NCBI RefSeq assembly: GCF_004322755.1
Contig: NZ_CP036401.1
Location: 5,766,001-5,830,000 of the forward strand
DNA length: 64,000 bases
Reading direction: 5' to 3'
DNA from: Pseudoduganella albidiflava
GTDB lineage: Bacteria; Pseudomonadota; Gammaproteobacteria; Burkholderiales; Burkholderiaceae_D
Below, in pieces: positions 24,863 through 33,308 of this stretch; position 1 is the stretch's first letter; the number at the start of each line of letters is the position of its first letter. The notes below the pieces were generated by a model. That model was given only the letters and a program-made list of their open reading frames with translations. It made no database searches and was not told the DNA's origin. The position numbers and the translations under genes are program-made.

Positions 24863-25601
24863 TTTTTCCACTGCTGTTTCCACTGCGTTGTCCACTGATT
24901 GTTCCGCTGATGATAAAGAACAGGAAGGCCGTCAGCGCCAGCGCATACCACTGGAACGCGTAGCCACGGTGCTTGTCGACGCCGAGGTCGGGCCGTGGCC
25001 AGTCGCGCAGCAGCATGCCCTCGCTGCCGTCGGCGGAGGTCTGCTCGAGCACGAAGGGCTGCAACGGCAGGCCGCTGGCGGCCGCCACCCGCGCCACGTC
25101 GGCATTCTGCACGATCGCGCCGGCGGCCAGCGGCGGCGCCTCGCCCAGCTCCATCACGTGCCCGGCGTTCGGCTTGGCCACGCCTTCGATGGTGACGGTG
25201 CCGGTCGGCGTCCGATACGTGGCAATGCGCTGGCGGTCCACCGCGTCGCGCGGCAGCCAGCCGCGCGCCACCAGCACGTGCATGGCCGTGCCCTGGATAC
25301 GGAACGGCATCAGCACGTAGAAGCCGGCGCGGCCATCGTGGGGCCGATTGTCCAGGTACACGGGCCAGTCGGCGACGAAGGTGCCGGTGGCGGAGACGCG
25401 GCGAAATTGCGCCTGCTCGGGGGCCAGCGGCGCCGCGCCGATCACCAGGGTCGCGGCGGTGCTGCCGCCCGCCAGTTCGGCGGCCACGGCCAGTTTTTCC
25501 TCGGCGCGGCCATCCTGCCAGCGGCCCAGCGCGATGCCCAGCACCACGAGCAGCAGCGTTGCGATGAACGGCACGGTCTTAAAGCGGAAAGCGATACGCA
25601 T
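24810..25601 (-). CDS. SURF1 family cytochrome oxidase assembly protein
   Basis: A 263-residue SURF1 protein with two membrane helices, one at about residues 11-27 and one near 222-242, flanking a periplasmic domain. Family marks are LGRWQ, YLDNRPHDGRAGFYVL, VARGWLP and YAFQWYALALTAFLFF. It helps insert heme A into subunit I. The chosen ATG is preceded by homology-free sequence upstream. The last 22 residues are a Ser/Gly/Asn-rich repeat beyond the usual family end, encoded by the degenerate array at 24826-24908. It is divergent from the DUF2909 gene with only 36 bp between starts. Confidence 0.92.
   Translation of the reverse strand: MRIAFRFKTVPFIATLLLVVLGIALGRWQDGRAEEKLAVAAELAGGSTAATLVIGAAPLAPEQAQFRRVSATGTFVADWPVYLDNRPHDGRAGFYVLMPFRIQGTAMHVLVARGWLPRDAVDRQRIATYRTPTGTVTIEGVAKPNAGHVMELGEAPPLAAGAIVQNADVARVAAASGLPLQPFVLEQTSADGSEGMLLRDWPRPDLGVDKHRGYAFQWYALALTAFLFFIISGTISGQRSGNSSGKNGGESSGTERSGTKDNQ
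24826..24908. repeat. Degenerate repeat shared by SURF1 tail and SCO-like start
   Basis: Imperfect units of 11 to 15 bp around the core TTCCACTGC run through the 3' end of the SURF1 gene and the 5' end of the SCO-like gene. The two reading frames translate it as Ser/Gly/Asn-rich and Ala/Val/Glu-rich peptides respectively. Copy number changes here would alter both proteins. Confidence 0.65.
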
Positions 25602-25637
25602 TACAATGAAGCTCCACCCTTCCGGCCCGCAGCCACC

Positions 25638-25838
25638 ATGAAAATTTTCGTTGCCATCGCCTTCATCCTGATAATCGGCAGCCTGGGCTCCGCCTTGTTC
25701 TACGTGATGCGCGGCAAGGGCGGCAATCCCCGCACCGTACGCGCCCTCGCGCTGCGCGTGGGCTTCTCGATCGCGCTGTTCATCATCATCCTCGTGCTGA
25801 ACCGGATGGGTTATATCCAGCCGACGGGAATCCGGTAG
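25638..25838 (+). CDS. Twin-transmembrane DUF2909 protein
   Basis: A 66-residue protein with two membrane helices (about residues 3-22 and 40-56) separated by a short basic loop, and the end NRMGYIQPTGIR typical of DUF2909. The family is found beside cytochrome oxidase assembly genes in Burkholderiales and has no known function. It is the only plus-strand gene in the cox region and diverges from SURF1. An intrinsic terminator follows at 25882-25912. Confidence 0.85.
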   Translation: MKIFVAIAFILIIGSLGSALFYVMRGKGGNPRTVRALALRVGFSIALFIIILVLNRMGYIQPTGIR

Positions 25839-25881
25839 GAAGCAAGCGCACTCACAAGTATCAAAGAACAAACCCAAACAA

Positions 25882-25912
25882 AAAGCCGCAGTGACCACGC
25901 CACTGCGGCTTT
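25882..25912. terminator. Intrinsic terminator between coxC and DUF2909 genes
   Basis: A 12-bp perfect stem, AAAGCCGCAGTG with CACTGCGGCTTT, around a 7-bp loop separates convergent genes. On the minus strand it is followed by TTTTTGTTTG, so it should efficiently end the cox operon after coxC. On the plus strand the T run is short, so it is weaker for the DUF2909 transcript. Confidence 0.8.
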
Positions 25913-25940
25913 GCTGTCAACAGCCGATTATAGCCCGCGC

Positions 25941-26801
25941 CTACAGCCAGTACACTACGACATAAAGTCCCAGCCATACGACGTCGACGAAGTGCCAGTA
26001 CCAGGCCGCGCCTTCGAACGCGAAGTGGTTCTCCGGCGTGAAGTGCCCCTTCAGTACCCGGAACAGCACGATCATCAGCATGATCGCACCCATCGTCACG
26101 TGGAAACCGTGGAAGCCGGTCAGCATGAAGAACGTGGAACCGTAGATGCCGGACGTGAGCTTCAGGTTCAGGTCCTGGTAGGCGTGCATGTATTCATACA
26201 CCTGGAAGCCCATGAAGACGGCGCCCAGCAGGATCGTGGCGGCCAGCCAGATGGCGCACTTGCTGCGCTTGCCGGCCTGGATCGCATGGTGCGAGATCGT
26301 CAGCGTGACGCCGGAGGCCAGCAGCAGCGCGGTGTTGATGGTCGGGATCGGGAACGGGCCCATCGTGTTGAACGTGTCGACCACGCCCGCCGGGCCGGCG
26401 TTGCCCCACTGCGGCGAGAAGTCGGGCCAGAGCACCTTGTGGTCCAGGTCCGCCAGCCACGGCATCGAGATCACGCGCGCATAGAACAGCGCGCCGAAGA
26501 ACGCACCGAAGAACATCACTTCCGAGAAGATGAACCAGGCCATCGACCAGCGGTAGGAATGGTCGATGCGCTTGCTGTACAGGCCACCCTCGGATTCGTG
26601 GATCGCATCGCCGAACCAGCCGTACAGCACGGCCAGCATCGCGGCGATGCCGACCAGGCAGACCAGCTTGCCCCACGCGCTGTCGTTGACCCAGGCCGAC
26701 GCGCCGATCATCGTCACCAGCATCGAAATCCCGGCCAGCATGGGCCAGCGGGACGGGCCGGGCACGAAGTAATACGGTGCTTGCTTCGAATTCATCTTCA
26801 T
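25941..26801 (-). CDS. coxC: Cytochrome c oxidase subunit III
   Basis: A 286-residue membrane protein with seven helices. Subunit III marks include YYFVPGPSRWPM at the N-terminus, MAWFIFSEVMFFGAFFGALF and LTGFHGFHVTMGAIML. It stabilises subunits I and II and the proton pathway of the aa3-type oxidase. It is the last gene of the cox operon, 153 bp after the DUF2970 gene; the intervening DNA holds an 11-bp tandem repeat. The start follows GAGGAGATGA-type ribosome bases. Confidence 0.95.
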   Translation of the reverse strand: MKMNSKQAPYYFVPGPSRWPMLAGISMLVTMIGASAWVNDSAWGKLVCLVGIAAMLAVLYGWFGDAIHESEGGLYSKRIDHSYRWSMAWFIFSEVMFFGAFFGALFYARVISMPWLADLDHKVLWPDFSPQWGNAGPAGVVDTFNTMGPFPIPTINTALLLASGVTLTISHHAIQAGKRSKCAIWLAATILLGAVFMGFQVYEYMHAYQDLNLKLTSGIYGSTFFMLTGFHGFHVTMGAIMLMIVLFRVLKGHFTPENHFAFEGAAWYWHFVDVVWLGLYVVVYWL

Positions 26802-26897
26802 CTCCTCGCGAACTTACGATCGAATATCTTGTTTAATATTTCTAATGCGATTCTTTGTTGCGGCCGTGTCTGGCTTGATGCGGTGCTTCCTGTCCCG

Positions 26898-26952
26898 CTC
26901 ATGGGCCGCTCATGGGCCGCTCATTGCCCACTCATTGCCCGCTCGTTACCGA
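26898..26952. repeat. 11 bp x 5 tandem repeat
   Basis: Five 11-bp units starting CTCATGGGCCG and grading to CTCATTGCCCG and CTCGTTACCGA lie between the coxC start and the DUF2970 stop. The array ends 2 bp before the DUF2970 gene. It is non-coding and inside the cox operon. Confidence 0.75.
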
Positions 26953-26954
26953 AC

Positions 26955-27155
26955 CTACTGCTGCGCCACCACGACCTTGACGATGGCGACCAGGATGCCG
27001 ATGAACAGCGCCACCGCGATCAATCCGGCCACGATCACGTGGATCGGGTTCAGCTTGCCCGTGTCCTGGTCGAAATCGCTCTTGCGGCGCAAACCCACGA
27101 ACGACCACAGCACCGCCTTCAGCGAATACAGGAAGGACGGCTTGCGCCCGTTCAC
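26955..27155 (-). CDS. DUF2970 small membrane protein
   Basis: A 66-residue protein starting with GTG, whose start overlaps the ctaG stop as GTGA. It reads SFLYSLKAVLWSFVGLRRKSD, then one membrane helix at about residues 41-61. DUF2970 proteins are a regular member of betaproteobacterial cox operons and their role in oxidase assembly is not established. The overlap and the family match make this a real gene despite its size; upstream in-frame sequence belongs to ctaG in another frame. Confidence 0.82.
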   Translation of the reverse strand: MNGRKPSFLYSLKAVLWSFVGLRRKSDFDQDTGKLNPIHVIVAGLIAVALFIGILVAIVKVVVAQQ

Positions 27156-27727
27156 AGCCTTGCTGTCCCGCCAGCGGCAGCGGCACCGGCCGGCTGCGGC
27201 GACTGCGCCAGCCCGCCGATCTCGATGAACGTGTACGACAGCGTGATCGTCTTCACTTCCTTCGGCAGTTGCGGATCCAGGTAGAACATCACCGGCATCT
27301 GCCTGGCCTCGTGCGCCTGCAGGGTCTGCTGCTTGAAGCAGAAGCATTCCACCTTCTTGAAGTGCGGCGTGGCGCTTTGCGGCGCATAGCTCGGCACCGC
27401 TTGCGCATTCACCACGCGGCCTTGCGAATTGACCACTTCATACACCACCGTCACCATTTCGCCAGGGTGCACGGTCACGCTGCTTTGCGTGGGGCGGAAG
27501 CGCAGCGTGCCCTGCACGTTGCTGTCCAGCTCCACGGTGATGCTGCGCGACCGGTCGACCTGGGTGTTTTCCGGCGGCGCCACCGTGCCATCCTTCTGCG
27601 TCAGCACGTTAATGCCGAGCACTTCGCAGATGTGCTTGTAGACCGGGATCAGCGCGTAGCCGAAGCCGAACATCGCCACCGCGATCACGACCAGCTTGCG
27701 CAACAGCTTGCGGTTTTCGCTGTTCAT
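27152..27727 (-). CDS. ctaG: Cytochrome c oxidase assembly protein CtaG (Cox11)
   Basis: A 191-residue Cox11-type copper chaperone with one N-terminal membrane helix (about 12-30) and a periplasmic immunoglobulin-like domain. The copper motif ECFCF (127-131) gives C128 and C130, and C34 near the membrane is also conserved in the family. It supplies copper to the CuB site of subunit I. It is placed right after the 33-residue small assembly gene and overlaps the DUF2970 gene. Confidence 0.94.
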   Translation of the reverse strand: MNSENRKLLRKLVVIAVAMFGFGYALIPVYKHICEVLGINVLTQKDGTVAPPENTQVDRSRSITVELDSNVQGTLRFRPTQSSVTVHPGEMVTVVYEVVNSQGRVVNAQAVPSYAPQSATPHFKKVECFCFKQQTLQAHEARQMPVMFYLDPQLPKEVKTITLSYTFIEIGGLAQSPQPAGAAAAGGTARL

Positions 27728-27731
27728 CGGC

Positions 27732-27833
27732 TCAGCCCATCAGCCGCTTGGCGATCACGGAGATGAAGAACACCAGCGCGATCGAACCCAGGATCAGCGC
27801 CAGCCGCAGGTTGCTTTTTTTCCGGTTCGACAT
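27732..27833 (-). CDS. Cytochrome oxidase small assembly protein, 33 residues
   Basis: A tiny reading frame between ctaD and ctaG encoding a basic start (MSNRKKSNLR) and a single hydrophobic helix (LALILGSIALVFFISVIAKR). Proteins of this size and position are annotated as cytochrome oxidase small assembly protein in betaproteobacterial cox operons. The start lies 14 bp after the ctaD stop and the stop is 4 bp before the ctaG start, so it fits the operon exactly. The function is inferred from position. Confidence 0.75.
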   Translation of the reverse strand: MSNRKKSNLRLALILGSIALVFFISVIAKRLMG

Positions 27834-27847
27834 GGCACGTTCCCGCT

Positions 27848-29473
27848 TTACTTGACGGTCGGCGGCGTTTCAAAGGTATGGAACGGCGCCGGCGACGGCA
27901 CGGTCCACTCCAGGCCCTCGGCGCCTTCCCATGGCTTGGCCGGCGCGGCCTTGCCGCCACGGATCGTCGGCAGCACCACGAAGAACAGGAAGAACGCCTG
28001 CATCAGGCCGAAGCCGAATGCGCCGACCGACACGATGGCGTTGAAGTCGGTGAACTGCGCCGGATAATCCGCATAGCGGCGCGGCATGCCGGCCAGGCCC
28101 AGGAAGTGCATCGGGAAGAACGTGATGTTGAACGTGATCAGCGAGCCCCAGAAGTGGATCTTGCCCATCGCTTCGCTGTACATGTGGCCCGTCCACTTCG
28201 GCGCCCAGTAGTAGAAGCCGGCGAACAGCGCGAACAGGGAACCGGCCACCAGCACGTAGTGGAAGTGCGCCACCACGTAATAGGTGTCGTGCACCTGGAT
28301 GTCGATCGGCGTCACGGCCAGGATCAGGCCGGTGAAGCCGCCGATCGTGAACACGAAGATGAAGCCCACCGCGAACAGCATCGGCGTCTCGAACGTCATC
28401 GAGCCCTTCCACATCGTGGCGATCCAGTTGAACACCTTCACGCCGGTCGGCACCGCGATCAGCATCGTGGCGTACATGAAGAACAGCTGCGACGTGACCG
28501 GCATGCCGGTGGTGAACATGTGGTGCGCCCACACGATGAACGACAGGATCGCGATCGACGCGGTGGCGTACACCATCGATGCATAGCCGAACAGCGGCTT
28601 GCGGGCGAAGGCCGGGATGATCTGCGAGACGATGCCGAAGGCCGGCAGGATCATGATGTACACCTCGGGGTGGCCGAAGAACCAGAAGATGTGCTGGTAC
28701 ATGACCGGGTCGCCGCCGCCGGCGGCGTTGAAGAACGAGGTGCCGAAGTGGCGGTCGGTCAGCGTCATGGTGATGGCGCCGGCCAGCACGGGCATCACGG
28801 CGATCAGCAGGTAGGCGGTGATCAGCCAGGTCCAGCAGAACATCGGCATCTTCATCAGGGTCATGCCGGGTGCGCGCATGTTCAGGATGGTGACGATGAT
28901 GTTGATGGAACCCATGATCGACGAGGCGCCCATGATGTGCATCGCGAAGATCGCCATGTCCATGCCCGGGCCCATCTGGGTGGACAGCGGCGCATACAGC
29001 GTCCAGCCGGCGGCGGTGGCGCCGCCCGGTGCCAGGAACGAGCCGGCCAGCAGCAGCGCGGCGGGCGGCAGCAGCCAGAAGCTGAAGTTGTTCATGCGGG
29101 CGAACGCCATGTCCGACGCGCCGATCTGCAGCGGGATCATCCAGTTCGCAAAGCCCACGAAGGCCGGCATGATGGCGCCGAACACCATCACCAGGCCGTG
29201 CATCGTGGTCAGCTGGTTGAAGAACTCGGGGTGGAAGAATTGCAGGCCCGGCTGGAACAGTTCCGCGCGGATCATCAGCGCCAGCACGCCGCCGGACAGC
29301 AGCATGATGAACGAGAACCACAGGTACAGCGTGCCGATATCCTTGTGGTTGGTGGCGAACAGCCAGCGGCGCAGGCCGGTCGGATGGTCATGCGCGTGAT
29401 CGTGCCCATGATCGTGGCCATGGTCGTGGCCGTCAGTATGATGCTGGCCGTGGTCGAGAGTTGTCGTGCTCAT
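27848..29473 (-). CDS. ctaD: Cytochrome c oxidase subunit I
   Basis: A 541-residue membrane protein with twelve helices, the catalytic subunit that holds heme a and the heme a3-CuB centre. The conserved [13 protein letters not shown] region with the CuB histidine and cross-linked tyrosine, HHMFTTGMP, and the ligand pair in HFHYVL are present. It is unusual in carrying 11 histidines within residues 8-30, mostly in HD repeats, before the normal start of homology. The start 14 bp after the coxB stop follows AGGAG and fits the operon, so the His-rich end appears genuine. Second gene of the cox operon. Confidence 0.96.
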   Translation of the reverse strand: MSTTTLDHGQHHTDGHDHGHDHGHDHAHDHPTGLRRWLFATNHKDIGTLYLWFSFIMLLSGGVLALMIRAELFQPGLQFFHPEFFNQLTTMHGLVMVFGAIMPAFVGFANWMIPLQIGASDMAFARMNNFSFWLLPPAALLLAGSFLAPGGATAAGWTLYAPLSTQMGPGMDMAIFAMHIMGASSIMGSINIIVTILNMRAPGMTLMKMPMFCWTWLITAYLLIAVMPVLAGAITMTLTDRHFGTSFFNAAGGGDPVMYQHIFWFFGHPEVYIMILPAFGIVSQIIPAFARKPLFGYASMVYATASIAILSFIVWAHHMFTTGMPVTSQLFFMYATMLIAVPTGVKVFNWIATMWKGSMTFETPMLFAVGFIFVFTIGGFTGLILAVTPIDIQVHDTYYVVAHFHYVLVAGSLFALFAGFYYWAPKWTGHMYSEAMGKIHFWGSLITFNITFFPMHFLGLAGMPRRYADYPAQFTDFNAIVSVGAFGFGLMQAFFLFFVVLPTIRGGKAAPAKPWEGAEGLEWTVPSPAPFHTFETPPTVK

Positions 29474-29487
29474 CGTAATGCTCCTGA

Positions 29488-30711
29488 TTACTTGCGTGCA
29501 GCCACAATTTCAGCCGGTTGAACGATGTTTTCCGCTGGCTTGTTCGACCAGTTGTTCCGCGTGTACGTGATGACGGCGGCAATGTCGGTATCCGACAGCT
29601 GCTTCCAGGCCGGCATCTCGGCCGGGTACTTGCCGGTCTTCTGGCCATTCAGCAGCACGTGGATCTGGTCGCCCTTGCCGCCGTTGACGATGGCCGAGCC
29701 ATCGAGCGGTGCGAATGCGTTCGGTACGCCCTTGCCGTTCGCCTGGTGGCACACGGCGCAGTTGGCGGCGTACACCTTTTCACCCTTGGTCTTCAGTTCG
29801 TCGATGGTCCAGGTCTTGTTCGGATCGTCCGCCAGCGCGGCCATCTCCGCCTTCTTCGTGTTGACCCACGCCGTGTACTCGGCGTCCGTGACGACCCGCA
29901 CGACGATCGGCATGAAGGCGTGTTCCTTGCCGCACAGCTCGGCGCAGTTGCCGCGGAACGTGCCGGTATGCTCGGACTTGAACCACGCATCGCGCACGAA
30001 GCCGGGAATCGCATCCTGCTTGACGCCGAACGCCGGGATCATCCATGCGTGGATGACGTCGGTGGCGGTGGTCACGATGCGGATCTTCTTGTTGACGGGT
30101 ACCACCACCTCATTGTCGACTTCCATCAGGTAGTTTTCGCCGCGCTGTTCGGTCGCGGGCACGCCGGGTGCGCCGATCTGGGCGCGCGGGGTGGACAGGT
30201 TCGAGATGAACGAGATGCCTTCGCCTTCACCTTTCAGGTAGTCGTAGCCCCACTTCCATTGCATGCCGGTGGCCTTGATCGTGATGTCGGCGTTGGACGT
30301 GTCCTTCATGCCGACCACGGTGCGGGTCGCAGGCAGCGCCATGCCGATGACGATCAGGAACGGCACCACCGTCCAGGCGATTTCAACGGCGGTCGATTCA
30401 TGGAACGTGGCGGCCTTGTGGCCGACCGATTTGCGGTGCTTGAGGATCGAATAGAACATCACGCCGAACACGGCGACGAAGATCACCAGGCAGACGATCA
30501 TCATCCAGTTGTGCAGCGTATGGATTTCGGAAGCGATCTGGGTCGCGGCGGGCTGCAGGTCGAGCTGGTTCGGCAGCGGCCCGCCCGTGCCGCCCGTGGC
30601 CGTGGTGTATGTTCCGGTTGCCGTCGCTGCCGGCGCTGCCCAGGCCGACGAGCAGGCCAACGCCGCCCATGATGCGGCCAGCAACGATGTGAGTCGCTTC
30701 GCAAGTGTCAT
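29488..30711 (-). CDS. coxB: Cytochrome c oxidase subunit II with fused cytochrome c domain
   Basis: A 407-residue subunit II. It has a signal peptide (about residues 1-25), two membrane helices (about 70-90 and 112-128) and a periplasmic cupredoxin domain. The CuA ligands are H221, C256, E258, C260, H264 and M267. A fused C-terminal cytochrome c domain carries CAVCH at 318-322 and a likely axial methionine at 366. It receives electrons from cytochrome c. It is the first gene of the oxidase operon, preceded by GGGGAA and by a long leader from the promoter at 30947-30976. Confidence 0.96.
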   Translation of the reverse strand: MTLAKRLTSLLAASWAALACSSAWAAPAATATGTYTTATGGTGGPLPNQLDLQPAATQIASEIHTLHNWMMIVCLVIFVAVFGVMFYSILKHRKSVGHKAATFHESTAVEIAWTVVPFLIVIGMALPATRTVVGMKDTSNADITIKATGMQWKWGYDYLKGEGEGISFISNLSTPRAQIGAPGVPATEQRGENYLMEVDNEVVVPVNKKIRIVTTATDVIHAWMIPAFGVKQDAIPGFVRDAWFKSEHTGTFRGNCAELCGKEHAFMPIVVRVVTDAEYTAWVNTKKAEMAALADDPNKTWTIDELKTKGEKVYAANCAVCHQANGKGVPNAFAPLDGSAIVNGGKGDQIHVLLNGQKTGKYPAEMPAWKQLSDTDIAAVITYTRNNWSNKPAENIVQPAEIVAARK

Positions 30712-31022
30712 ATGTTCCCCAAAACCAACCCAAGATAGTAGAAAAAATTATTATGGCGACGACCTGCCTGTAGGGGTGGATCGTCTGGCTCTCAATACCT
30801 TGTGCCTCCTTGTCGGAGTCACGACCATGCCACCGGCAGAGCCACCATCGCCGATGACGCGGGCTACTGAAGCTTGAAAATTTCGGCCTTTGCAAACGTC
30901 CGGATCTTGCTGTCCGTATGGAAAAAAGTGGCCAAAACAGTCAAGGATTATAAGCAGTAAATCTTATCGACTTCAAGGTAAATTGCGCCACGAAAAATGG
31001 TGCGTCGCGGCATGTATCGCTA
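30712..31022 (-). promoter_or_regulatory. Cox operon promoter and long leader
   Basis: This 311-bp gap holds the promoter for coxB. On the minus strand TTGAAG (30971-30976) and a perfect TATAAT (30947-30952) are 18 bp apart, giving a transcript start near 30940 and a leader of about 230 nt. Inside the leader is a full AAGGAGG ribosome site (30805-30811) with no ATG behind it. A TTG 8-9 bp later would open a 14-codon peptide, and an ATT in another frame opens a hydrophobic stretch that overlaps coxB. The rest shows no gene. Confidence 0.6.
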
Positions 31023-31931
31023 TCATTTTGGTGTCCGCGGCGCGAAGCGAATGATGGCTTCGCCATCCTTCGTAACGCGTGCTTCGGGCTTGAAAGCATG
31101 CCCGTAAATGACCTCGAAAGTGAGGCCGATCTTGCCGTCTGCGCGGCGCTGTTTTTGCAGTCCTGCAAGTAGCTTCTCACGGGCTGAACGGCTGAGCAAG
31201 CCTTTACGTACGGTGCTCAAGGGGTTTCCGCCCAAAGCGCGCACATCGGCCAGCAGTTTCGCCGGATCGTCGTACGTGACGGTGATTTTTTCCATGTCCA
31301 TCACCGGGGTCGAAAAGCCCGCTTCGACCAGCTGGTCGCCGAAATCATGCATGTCCACGAAGGGTAGTGTATGGGGAGCAAGATCTATATCGGTAAAGGC
31401 AGAACGTACTTCCTGTAAGGAGTCCGGACCGAAGCAGGAAAACATCAGCAGGCCCTTGACGCGCAGGACGCGGCGCCATTCGGCGAACACCCGGTCCGGT
31501 TGCGGATGCCAGTGCAGCGCCAGGTTCGACCAAACCAGGTCCACGCTGGCCGCCCCCAGCGGCAAGTCGGCAAAATCGCCACAGACGAGGTCGATACCGG
31601 TCTTGGCCGGCAACAGCCTGCTGATCAGGCGGTTCAAGCCTTTCGCGCCGCCCGTGTCGACGGTGTCCAGCATCGGGAGCGATGCGTCGAGGCCGACGAT
31701 CTGCGCCGCGGCATATGCTTTCTGCAACGTTGCGAGATCGGCACCGCCGCCGCAGCCGGCGTCGAGGACACGCAGCGGCGCCAGGCGCACCAGCTGCAGG
31801 CGTTCGAACATGCGGTGGGCGATTTCACGGCGCAGGAACTCGGCGTCGCGCAGGCGCCCGGGTTGGGAGAACAGGGCGCGGACCCGCTCCACGTCGATGG
31901 GAGCGGACAGTTTGGGGGGACGGGCTTGCAT
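31023..31931 (-). CDS. SAM-dependent methyltransferase, BioC-like
   Basis: A 302-residue class I methyltransferase. Motif I is VLDAGCGGGADL at residues 55-66, then the acidic GLDAS loop (about 79-83) and the DLVWSNLALHW motif typical of BioC-type malonyl-ACP methyltransferases. BioC methylates malonyl-ACP to start pimelate synthesis for biotin. The rest of the biotin genes are not nearby, so the assignment is by motif only. It is divergent from comF with 58 bp between starts. The ATG follows a weak ribosome site; in-frame upstream codons lie within the comF region and were rejected. Confidence 0.72.
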   Translation of the reverse strand: MQARPPKLSAPIDVERVRALFSQPGRLRDAEFLRREIAHRMFERLQLVRLAPLRVLDAGCGGGADLATLQKAYAAAQIVGLDASLPMLDTVDTGGAKGLNRLISRLLPAKTGIDLVCGDFADLPLGAASVDLVWSNLALHWHPQPDRVFAEWRRVLRVKGLLMFSCFGPDSLQEVRSAFTDIDLAPHTLPFVDMHDFGDQLVEAGFSTPVMDMEKITVTYDDPAKLLADVRALGGNPLSTVRKGLLSRSAREKLLAGLQKQRRADGKIGLTFEVIYGHAFKPEARVTKDGEAIIRFAPRTPK

Positions 31932-31989
31932 GGGAATGTGAGGTTGAATGCGATAATGTGCGCAGTCTACATGCTTGGAGCAAATTGCG

Positions 31990-32715
31990 ATGGCGTTGGC
32001 GATGGCGTTGGCAAAGCCCCTGGCCATGTTGCTGCCCTGCCCGTGCGTGCTGTGCGGCCAGCACGGCCGGGAAGCGCTGTGCGCTCCCTGCCGCGCGCAA
32101 TTCTTCAGCCAGGCCGAGTCTCGCTGCCCGGTCTGTGCGGACCCGCTGCCGCCCGGCTGTACCGTACTCATGTGTGGCGCCTGCGTAACGCGCCGCCCTT
32201 CTTACGATGCGACCGTGGCGGCCACCGCCTATGCCTTGCCCTGGGACAGGCTGGTCCTGGAGCTGAAGTTCGGCGGCCAGCTGGCCCACGCGCGGCTGTT
32301 CGCGCAATTGCTGGCCGAGGCGGTGCGCGCGCTGCCGGCGTTCACCGTTCCCGCACTGCTGTGCCCGGTACCACTGGGCCCGGGCCGGCTGGCCGGGCGG
32401 GGCTTCAACCAGGCATTGGAAATCGCCCGGCCGCTGGGGCGCATGCTGGGTATCGCCGTGGCGCCGCGGCTGGCCGAACGGGTGCAGGAAACGTCGGCGC
32501 AGAGCAAGCTGCATGGCGGCCGTCGGCGCGCCAACGTCGCCCACGTGTTCGCGGTGCCGGACCGGGCGCTCGTGGAAGGCCGCCACATCGGCATCGTCGA
32601 CGACGTGATGAGCAGCGGCCAGACGCTGGGCGAACTGGCGGCCGTGTTCAAGCGCCATGGCGCGGCGCGGGTGACGAATATGGTGTTTGCCCGCACGCCG
32701 CCCCGTCATTCTTAA
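31990..32715 (+). CDS. comF: ComF-family phosphoribosyltransferase-like protein
   Basis: A 241-residue ComF protein. The N-terminus has four CxxC-type cysteine pairs, as in the zinc-binding double-zinc-ribbon region. The C-terminal PRTase domain has the PRPP loop VDDVMSSGQT at about 203-212. ComF is needed for DNA uptake in naturally competent bacteria, though many non-competent species keep it. The start was set at ATG 31990 behind GGAG; a TTG at 31975 is the alternative. The trmL gene follows after 14 bp, so the two are likely co-transcribed. Confidence 0.88.
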   Translation: MALAMALAKPLAMLLPCPCVLCGQHGREALCAPCRAQFFSQAESRCPVCADPLPPGCTVLMCGACVTRRPSYDATVAATAYALPWDRLVLELKFGGQLAHARLFAQLLAEAVRALPAFTVPALLCPVPLGPGRLAGRGFNQALEIARPLGRMLGIAVAPRLAERVQETSAQSKLHGGRRRANVAHVFAVPDRALVEGRHIGIVDDVMSSGQTLGELAAVFKRHGAARVTNMVFARTPPRHS

Positions 32716-32729
32716 TCGAGGAGAAAAAG

Positions 32730-33200
32730 TTGTTTCATGTAGTGCTGGTCAATCCAGAAATTCCGCCGAACACCGGCAACGTCATCCGCCTGTGCGCCAA
32801 CACGGGCGCGCAGCTGCACCTGATCGAACCCCTGGGCTTTCCCCTCGACGATGCCAAGATGCGCCGCGCCGGGCTCGACTATCACGAGTACGCGCAGATG
32901 AAGGTACACAAGGACTGGGACGCCTTCCTGGCCGCCGTGTCGCCCGATCCGCTGCGCATGTTCGCGATGACCACGCACGGTTCCACGCCCTTCGGCCAGC
33001 TGGCGTTCCAGCCCGGCGACGTGTTCGTGTTCGGCTCGGAGACGCGCGGCCTGGCGCCGGAATTTCGCGAAACGTTCCCTGCCGCGCAGCGTATCCGCCT
33101 GCCGATGCGGCCTGGGAACCGCAGCCTGAACCTGTCCAACACGGTGGCCGTGGTGGTCTATGAGGCGTGGCGGCAGAACGGGTACGAAGGCGGGAACTGA
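32730..33200 (+). CDS. trmL: tRNA (cytidine(34)-2'-O)-methyltransferase TrmL
   Basis: A 156-residue SPOUT-class methyltransferase that modifies the wobble base of leucine tRNAs. It shows the N-terminal NPEIPPNTGNVIRLCANTG segment, the FGSETRGLAPE loop and the knot-forming LPMRPGNRSLNLSNTVAVVVYE end. The start is TTG, placed by the homology and by GAGGAG 8-9 bp upstream; no ATG is available. Cytoplasmic and dimeric in known members. Follows comF on the same strand. Confidence 0.95.
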   Translation: MFHVVLVNPEIPPNTGNVIRLCANTGAQLHLIEPLGFPLDDAKMRRAGLDYHEYAQMKVHKDWDAFLAAVSPDPLRMFAMTTHGSTPFGQLAFQPGDVFVFGSETRGLAPEFRETFPAAQRIRLPMRPGNRSLNLSNTVAVVVYEAWRQNGYEGGN

Positions 33201-33203
33201 GCA

Positions 33204-33230
33204 GGAGCCTGGAGCCTGGAGCCTGGAGCG
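33204..33230. repeat. Short 7-bp tandem repeat
   Basis: Nearly four contiguous copies of GGAGCCT lie right after the trmL stop codon. A further CTGGAGC follows at about 33238. The array is non-coding. Confidence 0.6.
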
Positions 33231-33274
33231 GGCTCTTCTGGAGCAAGCTATGGCGACGTCCCACAAACTACGGA

Positions 33275-33302
33275 TTGACATATCGGGAATTTTCGATATA
33301 CT
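33275..33302 (+). promoter_or_regulatory. Autoregulated promoter of the ArsR-type gene
   Basis: TTGACA (33275-33280) and TATACT (33297-33302) are 16 bp apart. A palindrome with ATATCG/CGATAT arms at 33280-33299 sits between and over the hexamers, so a bound repressor would exclude polymerase. The start codon at 33309 is 7 bp after the -10 box, which predicts a leaderless mRNA. A matching palindrome is found at 33629-33648. Confidence 0.75.
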
Positions 33303-33308
33303 CGGCGC

